Source: Oxyruncus cristatus (taxonomy: Eukaryota > Chordata > Aves > Passeriformes > Cotingidae). From it: a DNA stretch of 64,000 nt. Shown one piece after another: positions 25,661 to 34,431 of the stretch. Numbering within the stretch: the stretch's first letter is position 1; each line of letters opens with the position of its first letter. The stretch is from the NCBI GenBank assembly GCA_013399855.1, contig VXAY01005799.1:1661866-1725865 (forward strand), given 5' to 3'. The notes below the pieces were generated by a model, which worked only from the letters and a program-made list of their open reading frames with translations, was not told the DNA's origin and made no database searches. The position numbers and the translations under genes were made by a program.

Positions 25661-25834
25661 TCTGCCCGCTGTGATCGGCTGGAGCTGGGTTTAACCGGGA
25701 GCTCTGCTGAGTCCATGGGCTGAGCGGAGTCTGTGCCCCACACACGCCCAGGGCTGGCTGCTGCAAGCAGGAGAGCCCTGCAGAGAGAAGTGTGAGTCCA
25801 AATCGACTGATTTGGTTAATATTTCTCCTTCCAG

Positions 25835-25878
25835 GTCTTGGTAGAAGCTTGTCTCTGAAGGACTGCAAGGGAATACAG
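25835..25878 (+). other. PDCL: Possible alternative PDCL 5'UTR exon
   Basis: A strong acceptor (atttctccttccag) ends at 25834, and 44 bases later 'acag/gtcaga' could serve as a weak donor. A consensus donor (gtgagt) at 25792 could end the exon before it. The stretch has no useful coding frame, so it would be untranslated. Transcript evidence is needed; I give it low weight. Confidence 0.3.
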
Positions 25879-25881
25879 GTC

Positions 25882-26332
25882 AGAACATTTTAATTTGCTT
25901 AATTACATTGGTAGCTTTTTAGCTCGCGTAAATAATTGTTAAAATAACGCAAATAAGAGTGGGCATTTAAATGTCAGTAGCTGGGAGTCAGGCTGGTGGA
26001 GCTGTCCAGTGAGACTCACAAGGCTCCTGAATCACGGTTAGGAAATGAATTCTCCATGAGTGAGAACACATGTCAAGTGTTTTCACTGCTGAGCCTCAGA
26101 AAAGTTCTGCTTGTAAAGGTTTTAATTTAAGTGAGTTTGAAATTGTGACTTAAGAATTAACCCAGGTGACTGACTGCACCAAAGGCTGTTTGATGGTGGG
26201 CTGGGAACTGTTCTTCTGGGGCTAAAAACTGCCCTGAGGAAGTGAAGGATCATCATGATGCATTTAAGGTGGTATCTCATACTGCATGTTTGATCAGAGG
26301 TGCATCCTCTGCTTTGTTAACTTATTTTTTAG
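25882..26332 (+). other. PDCL: PDCL intron before the start codon
   Basis: The stretch is AT-rich and ends in 'cttattttttag' at 26332. No other gene or repeat is recognised in it. Confidence 0.6.
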
Positions 26333-26338
26333 GACATA

Positions 26339-28724
26339 ATGACTACTGCAGATGATAAACTGCTTGGTGAGAAGCTCCAGTACTATTACAGCAGTAGTGA
26401 GGGTGAGGATGAGGACAGTGAGAAGGAAGATAAAGAAGGGGAGAGCAACATTCCTGAAAGTGTGGGAGAGGTCGAGCTCAGCAGTGATGTTAGCACCGTC
26501 AACACAGGTATATCAGTGGACTTGTTCTGTAAATGCTTTGTTTGTTGGAAATTTCATATGTTATTCTAAAATTCATTTTTCTAAATGAAACTCCTCTTGT
26601 TCTGCATATTTGGGTTAGAGAATGATCATTTCCTGGCTGTTGTCTAACCTTATTTCAAGAACCTAAGCTGGTTCTTGATTTTAGTGTTTGACTTCTCTGA
26701 AATACATCAGCATTGCATCTGAAGCAGTCAGGCTTTGGATAGAAAGCTGATACAAGGCTGATTTGTACAATTTGGTTGATAATAAATCATTATTTTTGTT
26801 CTGATGAAAGCCATGTTAACAATAGGGGAAGTCTTGAGGGCTGATGGTTCTATTTCAAGAGTACAGATAGTAATCTGTGGGACAATTAGCCTAGTTAGAT
26901 AAACTTTAGTCTTGTTATTAAAAAAAACAGATACAAACTCAAGGACATGCAAATGGCAAATCACTTCTTTCATTTCAGTGTTCTGCGCAGTTACACAAAG
27001 TTTATGATGGGGCCACTGTTTTACTGCTGATTTATAAATTATTAGTTGATTTTAAATGGTAAATACACTTGTGTTACCCTTTTATACGGAATGCCCACAC
27101 ATTTAATCTCAGGTCCCAAGGGAGTCATTAACGACTGGCGGAGGTTTAAGCAGCTGGAGACGGAGCAGCGGCAGGAGCAGCGCCGGGAGATGGAGCGGCT
27201 CATCAAGAAGCTGTCCATGACCTGCAGATCTCACTTAGATGAGGAGGCTGATAAGCAGAAGCAGAAGGAGCTTCAGGAAAAAATCAATGGAAAGGTAGCA
27301 TGACACAAAGGAATTAAAGTGCCACTCAAATGTTTGACATTTTCATTTGCCTGTGTTAACAAATCAGTGATTTAGCGGCAGTACCAAAGAAGTCCAAACC
27401 CTTTCCCCAGATTTCCCCGGTCTGTTGATCAAATAAGTCACCTTCATTACTATGGAGAGCTGTGCAGCAAACCTGTGAATGCTGCCTCCCCTGCCTGAAG
27501 CAGGAGCTTAGGAGCCCTCATCGATTCCATATCTAGTAAGTGGACGTTGAGAATTTAACTTTGAGCTCCAAAGATCAAAGGCATCGGAGGTAGAGAATGG
27601 TTTTAATCAGCTGGGCTGTGAAGTAGCCCTGAGTTTTAGTCAGAGAAGTTAGTAGTCAGCAGACAGTGTTTCTGCTGTCAGATGGTGCAGATTGGCTGTG
27701 CTCTCCTGTACCTTGAGTGATGGAGATGAACGGACTGAAATACATAAAATCCTGTTCATTGCAGTTCTAAAGGCAGGACGGTGTCACCACATGTTAACTG
27801 TAAAGCTAAATGAGGGAGAAGCTCCTTTTAGGTCAGGCACAGTTCCCAAATGAGCACTCCCAGCTCAGTGGAAGCACATGGCCACCATTAACCTGGATTA
27901 AAGTGGGAGCACAGAGCAGCCACTTGTGCTATTAGTGCAGCTTGTGGAAACTGGAATGCCCAGGGCTGAAATTGCTGTTCCCACTGGACATAGTTTCTAA
28001 TTAGATCAGAATGGAGCGTAATACAGAGGGTGCTTGAGCCTTACATGGGTTGCCGTTTGCTGTTATTAAAGATGAGTGACCCACATTAATCCTCTTGATT
28101 GACATTCTCATTACATAAGTGACCCACATCGTGGTGCAGATGGTTTTCACATATCTCTGTGTGTGTTTTTAGATGACTTTACAGGAGTATAACATGATCC
28201 ACAACGATGAGGACGACGAGGAATTCCTGCAGCGCTACCGGAAGCAGAGGATGGAGGAGATGAGGCAGCAGTTGTACAGTGGGCAGCAGTTCAAGCAGGT
28301 CTTTGAGATCACCAGCGGAGAAGCATTTTTGGACACGGTTGACAAAGAGCACAAGAGCACCCTGATCATGATCCATATTTATGAAGATGATATCCCTGGC
28401 ACCGAGTCCCTGAATGGCTGCATGATCTGCCTGGCTGCTGAGTACCCCACAGTTAAATTTTGCAGAGTGAAGAGTTCCCTCATTGGGGCCAGCACCCGCT
28501 TCACCAACAATGCCCTGCCAGCCCTGCTGGTCTATAAGGCCGGGGAGCTCATTGGCAATTTCGTGCGCATCACTGACCAGCTCGGAGAAGATTTTTTTGC
28601 TGTAGACCTGGAGGCTTTTCTGCAGGAATGTGGTTTGCTGCCAGAAAAAGACCTACTGCTCCTGACTTCTATACATAACCCGTCTGCATGTTACAGTGAA
28701 GACAGTGACCTGGAAATAGACTGA
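26339..28724 (+). CDS. PDCL: Phosducin-like protein, complete
   Basis: PDCL (PhLP1) is a cytosolic co-chaperone that works with the CCT chaperonin to fold G-protein beta subunits and assemble beta-gamma dimers (family knowledge). Three coding exons join in phase: 26339-26507, 27113-27294 and 28173-28724, 903 nt, 300 residues against about 301 in mammals. The N-terminus MTTADDKLLGEKLQYYYSSS is followed by an acidic Ser/Glu/Asp stretch with likely CK2 sites (about residues 18-36). The G-beta-gamma-binding helix motif GPKGVINDWRRFKQ starts at residue 57. Residues 61-150 are helical and charged, with Glu/Gln/Lys repeats. The C-terminal part (about 150-280) is the thioredoxin-like domain, without a CxxC pair as expected. 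The end is EDSDLEID. The acceptor at 26331-26332 lies six bases before the start codon. Gene body lies tail-to-tail with PTGS1 and just downstream of RC3H2. Confidence 0.96.
27295..28172 (+). other. PDCL: PDCL intron between coding exons 2 and 3
   Basis: It runs from GTAGCA to 'gtgtgtttttag'. The sequence is single-copy with no recognisable repeat or nested gene. Confidence 0.85.
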
Positions 28725-29910
28725 AGCACTGATGCCGAGGGCCCGTAGGTGTAGTTGTGCTGTGGGATGTTCTGTGCTAGGGATTGTTCTCTCCCTTCCA
28801 TAGTGTGGGTATGTATTCCTCCCCCCCTTCACTCTGACTTTTGCTTGCAAAAAATAACATAAGGAATTCCTAACATTTTCTGGTTTTCTTAATTCAGTAA
28901 AGTACAGCTAAAACAGTCTAATTTCTATGCAATTCAAATGTATTTTACTTACCATGAAGTTTTAACACAATTCAGTAAGTTTAGGAAGTTGTGTGTTGTC
29001 ATCTCCCTTCTCCAGATTTGTTTAAACATTTTGTTCTCACATCAGCAGTGTGTGGTCAGTGTCCCTACAGGTTTCCTGAACCAGTGTAATATAAATACCA
29101 GTTGGATCAAGACGTGGTCACCAACTCCCTAAGGCAAGAATTGAGGCTGCAGATAGAGGAGTTTTTAATACTCAAGACTTAATAACCTGGTGCTGAACTG
29201 CTGCCAGTTAATAGTGCAAGGTCCCATCTGCCACTTTGCAGTCTCCTTGGAAGTACCTTGTTCTAACACTTGGCCTCAAATATTTGTTCCTTTCTCACTT
29301 ACAAATAACGACATCCCATGACTTCATCCTGAAAATTGCTTTTCAGATGGAGAGAGTTCTTCTTTCTTTAACCCTCCCTGAGACTTAAGTGAGAAAACTT
29401 TGCAATTACAGCTTCTAATACATTCTTGGGTTTTAAAATACTCATCCTTAAGAGTTCACAGTAGTCACTCCATCAGAAGATGAGCTCTGGCTTTTCAGAG
29501 AGACTGTTACAAAGAGCTCCAGCGTGTGTGCTTAGCGGCAGCAAGAGGAATTTTGTTGGCAAAATGCAGAATTAGGACTTGAATAACCCCAGAATTTCGT
29601 CTCTCCCTAAAATTACTAAATCAGTGCTAAAGTTCATTTCTGTCTGCCTTCAGTAGTAGAAAGTAGACTGTCATTACTTAAATATAGGACCCAGTCTAAT
29701 GCTGTGTTTAATGATGAAATTTACTTGCAATTTTTATGTAAAGCAGTTTGGAACCAGGAAGAAATTCAAATGTGTCTGTGGATCTTAATAGGATCTTAAT
29801 AAGAATGGACCTTGGGCTAGAAAGAGGAGAATTTGTAACTGTGTCTATTTGAACTGTGTTTTTAAAAGTAGTATGAGCAGAAAAATAAATAATCTGTAAT
29901 TAAAAATGAC
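28725..29910 (+). other. PDCL: PDCL 3'UTR (extent uncertain)
   Basis: AT-rich sequence follows the stop codon at 28722-28724. The first canonical AATAAA on this strand is at 29884-29889, followed at 29897 by ATTAAA. A shorter transcript using a variant signal cannot be excluded. Confidence 0.5.
29884..29889 (+). terminator. PDCL: Candidate PDCL poly(A) signal
   Basis: AATAAA in 'aaaaataaataatctg' is the first canonical signal after the PDCL stop codon, about 1.16 kb downstream. No clear GT-rich element follows closely, so the call is moderate. Confidence 0.45.
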
Positions 29911-31170
29911 TGAATTGGCACAAATTGTAGCTGTTATAAGGAAACTGGCAGAAATCCAGGTTTTTAAGTGTGGTGAGAGATTATTTCTTTTCATCTGAGA
30001 ATTGCAGAAAAAAAACCCATATAAGTTACACGAAATTAAATCACTGAGTGTGGATATCAGCACACTTAAGGAAAAAGTCAAAGTAGCTGTAACTTATATC
30101 CAGGTTGAGATTCAGTGAAGTCTGTTGTGCAGACGGTGCATTTCAGCATCATAAAACCTGGCTTGGAGAGGGCGTCAGGGGAGAGCTGACTGCTTGAGTT
30201 GCTTTGAAGTTTCATTTTTATGAAGTGATTTTTTTTTTTTTTGCCCCTATGGCAGCAAAACTGTAACAGGATCAGACCCTCTCCTGCTGCTTTGTGTCCC
30301 GTGGCCTGGAGCAAGGTGACTCCTGGTGAGGAACCTCCTGTGCTCAGAGGTGGTTTGCAGTGCTAACAGCAGAAAGGAGAAGAAAAAAGGTCTGAGTCCA
30401 ATTACTCTTTGATCTGGAAGAATACAGGGGAGAGAAGCTGTGCTATAACCCCGCTGCTCATTTGTGCACAGCCCACACGGGTGTGAGGAGGGAGAGGAGG
30501 CTGAACTGAGAGAAAAAGCTGGTGCTGCTTTTGCCTGTTCTTGAAGCTAAATCTTCGAGAAGTTCTATAAATAGGAGTTGATAAAACACTTGTCGGGTAG
30601 GCTGTGTTGCCCCTGGGAAATGCTCTGTTTTGGAAAAAGCAGCTCACGGCAGGGAGGCCGCCGGGAGCGACGGTTTCACAGGCGGCCGTAAGGGCGCGGG
30701 GGCAGAGGAGCGCGGGCTCACCTGGGGCTGCTCACGGGCAGCTGCGTTCCAGTGCAAACACAGTTTGGGCACAGAGCCGGAGCGCACAAGGAAACGTGGA
30801 CAGCTGCTTGGCGAGGGCAGGAACAGAATCCCGGGGTGAGCTCAACGTGGCATTTGAGCGTGGTGCCAACCTGGGTGCCAGATTTAGCAAAGAAAAGCTT
30901 GTACTGGCTTTTTTTGGCCGCCCATCTTTCTAAAATGTTCAAATTGTACCTTTGCTGAAAGTCCACACAAGGTTTCCCGTGCAGTTGCTGACCTGACTCA
31001 CGCCACAGAGAGGCTGGGGCACACTGGGGGAGTCCAGCCACTCCCTCCAGGGGGGGAAATGCTTTTCCATTCAGCCTTGGACCGTTCGCCCCCTGCTCAG
31101 TGAATCATCGCCCCCGTGGCCACACAGCCCCAGATGGATGTTTCCATTGTTGCTGCACGAACCGGGGCAG

Positions 31171-31211
31171 CCCCATCCTTCTGTCCCCATCCTTCCGTCC
31201 CCATCCTTTCG
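31171..31211. repeat. Three-copy 14-base tandem repeat
   Basis: The unit ccccatccttctgt occurs three times with one or two substitutions. It is pyrimidine-rich on the plus strand. No function is evident. Confidence 0.8.
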
Positions 31212-32710
31212 AAGTCCAACAAGCTGCTTGGAGACTTGTTTAAAACTTCAGAGGACGTCCTAGGAGCCGTGTTTACCAAGAGCTCACACAGAGGGTACGT
31301 GTGGCAGCGCTCGGCTCTGCGCTGACCCAGAGCACACAGAATGTGGGGGCACAGGGAGCCCTTGCCAGGGTTGGGTGATGCTGACAAACCACACCATGTG
31401 TGGATGCAAACCACTGGCTCCTGCCTTGGATGTGGCTGCATGTTGTGATGGACAGGCTGGTGAGGATGTGAGTGGTTTCTGCAAGCTGCCATGGCTGGAA
31501 AAGCAGCAAAGAAAACACAAGGGCTGGCAGTGCTGGGCTGGGGGAAGCTCTGTGCAGGGCTGTGGGTCCCTGGGCTTCTGGAGGTTTCAATAGTGTATTG
31601 GATGCTATGCATGGGAATGGTACATGTTGGTCCTACAAAGAAACTATTTCAAAGCTTTCCCTGCCAGCAGGAGGGAGATGCTTCACTGTCCTGGACTGGT
31701 GGCACAGCTGGAAGAGGTGTCAGGTTTGCCAGTGTTGGCTCAGCTGAGTTCTCATGAAATGTTCCTCCTTGGTGCCAGAGAGCATCCAGGCTCCCCGTGT
31801 GCCTGAGGGGCTCTCCTCACTTATCAGTTGGTCCCAAAGCAGTGCTGGCAGCCAGTGATAGCCACAAACAAACCCAGGATGTTTGTGGTCTAACTGACAC
31901 CAGCCGAGCTCATGCCTGTCTCCAGCTGGGGAGGGATGCTGGAGGCTGGAGCAGCTCGGGAAGGATGGTCACACGCACGTCTGGCTGGAGGCACAGGGAG
32001 TGTGGGTGGGAAAGGGCTGTGTCCTCCTCTTGGCTTGGTGCTCAGCACACGGTGGGGAGCAGTAGGACTGGGGTCTCTGTGTGCCAGGGCTGGGCAGGGC
32101 ACAGGCAGGGCAGGGCCAGGTGAGCACACAGCAGGTGAACCTGCCCGCTGTGCCCTCGGGGGTTGTGTCGGCCTCTCTGCCTCCCCATGTCCTATGAGGA
32201 AACTAAAATCCAGATGGTATGCTGGTAAAACTATCTCATTTCTGAAGGGTTAAAGAGAGCAAGTGAGAAGGCCTTGGCAGTCTCTACTTACAGATGTTCC
32301 CTTGCTGTGACGTCCTCCCAACGCACCCCTGCCAAGGCACGAGCCCTATAAACCTCCCTGGTTTAAAATTCCTGTAACATCTCCCTATAAGCAGTTTTAC
32401 TATTGCCTGGAAGAGCCTCACAACCCCCTCTCGAGGAATTTGGATCATGACAAATTTGGTTGATCAGGGTTACAAAATCAGCACGGCCCCCACGGCCTCG
32501 TGGCATGAGGTCACCAGGAGTCCTGCCAGGACACAGCAGGGGCTGGGGAGCGCTCCCCTCCCTCAGCTCAGCACAGGAGGAGGCTGCAGCCACCTGCTCC
32601 CTTACAGGCTGTGGCTGTTTCCTGCCCACAGAACACCCGGGCAGCCAGACTGACGTGTGGATAGGTTTTATGTGACAGAAGTACACGAGGTTGGGTGGGA
32701 GTGCTGTGTC

Positions 32711-32850
32711 ACCACAGAACCACAGAACATCCTGACTCGGAAGGGACCCACAAAGATCATCGAAGTCCAACTGCTGGCCCTGCACGGGGCAACCCCAGCA
32801 ATCCCACCACGTGCCTGAGACCATTATCCAAACACTCTGAACTGTGGCAT
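32711..32850 (-). repeat. CR1-type LINE 3' fragment, minus orientation
   Basis: The plus strand starts 'accacagaaccacagaac' and continues with 'aagggacccacaaagatcat' and 'tgagaccattatccaaacac'. This is the reverse complement of the CR1 3' end, with its terminal TTCTGTG-type repeats at the left. Only about 140 bases remain. Confidence 0.85.
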
Positions 32851-33024
32851 CGGAACAGCGCAGGGCTGGGGGTTGGCTGAAGGGCAGCGTGGACAAAGCT
32901 GCAGGGGACAGGTGGGCTCAGAGACCCCCACAGAAGCATCTCCCAAGGAGGGTGGTCACTCTGTCTGTTCGTGTGTGGTCAGCAATGACCCAGCACAGAC
33001 CGGTGAGCGCAGCCAGAGGTGAGA

Positions 33025-34075
33025 GGAATTTTTTGAAAATCATTTATTACTTTGAATGTCCATTTCCTGGAGGTGACCTGGGATCTGATGGGGATCAAGG
33101 CCAGTGACAGTGGCTGCTGGCGACCACGTGGCTGGGCTGGGCGAGGGCTGACGGCGGCGCACAGGGAGCAGGGCAGAAGCAGGCCCTGTGTGCTGTGAGG
33201 ATGTGTTTGCTGAGCTGTTAGTGCAGGGGAGTGTGGTGGTGGTGGGATGGAAGGAACTCCATCGCTGTGTGTGCACAGAGGCAGCATCTCGCTCCGAGCA
33301 GCCCCGGGTGGGCAGCCAGCAGCACGTGCCAGGGTCCAAGCCAGCATGCAGGAGGCACAGGAGGTCTGGGAGGTCTGATCTGATACTTCTCCCCTGGTCT
33401 CCTCCAGGAGAGACACTGCTTTGGTTCCTTCTCCTGGCTGTGTCCCGGCTGTGCCCCTGTGCTGGGCAGGCTGGGGTGGACGGTCCGGAGGATGCAGGAG
33501 AAGCAGAGCAGGGCAAGTTCCTACTGCAGGCACAGCCACTGCTGGGGCAGCAGGAACACCTACACTGTGTTCTTCTGTTCTTCTTCTACTCCTGTCTGTT
33601 GGGGAGCTCATCACGTAACCAGGTGCAGCAGAGGAGGGAGGAGTGTGAGGGCTCTGCACTCCTCTGTCCTGAGTAGGGAAGCCCTGTGGAAGAGGGGCTG
33701 CTGGTGGCCTGGTGCTGGGGGGCAGCAGGAATGGAGGGTGATGAAGCACAGGGGAGTCCAGAGCATCTCCGGGGGAACCTTTGTGCAAGGTATTCACTAG
33801 CAAAAGATGTGAGTCTGCTGAGGACAGCAGGGCAGCCACACTCCCGAGGCACTCCAGCTTTTCAGAGAACTGGGAGCAGCCTCTCCTCGAGGGCTGGTGT
33901 GAAGGATGTCCAGGATGGGACCATCTCCTGTCCTGCTCCTGCTGGGCACAGGGGTGGGCAGGTCCCTGTGTCCCCACCATTCCCTGCAGGAAGGAAAAGG
34001 ATATTCAGCACCCGGCCGGGAGCTCAGCTCAGCCGGTGCCTGGGACAGTCCCTACCTGGGCAGGTCATGCCGGTG
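33025..34075 (-). other. PTGS1: PTGS1 3'UTR
   Basis: About 1 kb of GC-rich sequence lies between the TAG at 34076-34078 and the AATAAA at 33043-33048, read on the minus strand. Long open frames on both strands here (one of 333 codons) are Pro/Ser/His-rich, resemble no known family, and overlap each other in several frames, as expected by chance in GC-rich DNA. Confidence 0.65.
33043..33048 (-). terminator. PTGS1: PTGS1 poly(A) signal
   Basis: TTTATT on the plus strand reads AATAAA on the minus strand. It lies about 1.03 kb after the PTGS1 stop codon, and the sequence just downstream on the minus strand is T-rich. It would end the PTGS1 transcript near 33025. Confidence 0.65.
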
Positions 34076-34431
34076 CTAGAGCTCTGTAGATGGTCCACCA
34101 CCCTGAGGGCTGCCGTGTTCCACAGCATCCGGCACGTGGAACGCCACGTACGGGCACCTCTTCACGTTGAGGCACACGAGCCTCTTGAGCGACGCCGTCT
34201 TCACTATCTCAAAGCCGGTGGCTCCACCGAAGGTACTGGGTTTCCAGTACTCTGGGGAGCAGATGGGATTTCCAAAAAGCCCCTTCAGGGAAAATGGAGC
34301 TCCAATCTCCACCATGCTTTCCCCAAAAATGCCATTGGGTTGGGGTTTCTCAAGCAGCAAGCCTGGATAAAACTCCAGAGCATCAATGTCTCCATACAGC
34401 TCTTCCAGCTCCGCCGCCTTCTCTTCCTCTC
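34076..34431 (-). CDS. PTGS1: PTGS1 last coding exon (Ser530, C-terminus)
   Basis: The exon starts after gtgcag and encodes [15 protein letters not shown] through GGGPSTEL and a TAG stop. Ser530, the residue acetylated by aspirin, is in GAPFSLKG. Residue 523 is Val (ESMVEIG) and residue 513 is Gln (EKPQPNG). The C-terminal STEL is the ER-retention-like ending of the family, and the PTGS2-specific insertion before it is absent. Confidence 0.95.

Larger units (their letters stand above)
29911..33024. other. PDCL-PTGS1 intergenic region
   Basis: About 3 kb lies between the tail ends of PDCL and PTGS1. Composition shifts from AT-rich to GC-rich near 30.6 kb. It holds a poly-T run (about 30228-30242), a 14-base unit repeated three times (31171-31211), and a CR1 remnant (32711-32850). 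I looked for olfactory receptor frames (single-exon, about 310 codons, with MAYDRY-like motifs) on both strands and saw none. Confidence 0.75.

Noticed and set aside
29911..33024. Olfactory receptor gene or pseudogene
   Set aside because: No frame with seven-transmembrane features or OR motifs was seen on either strand.
32979..33980. 333-codon open frame on the minus strand
   Set aside because: It lies in the PTGS1 3'UTR, is Pro/Ser/His-rich and resembles no known family; several other frames are open there too.
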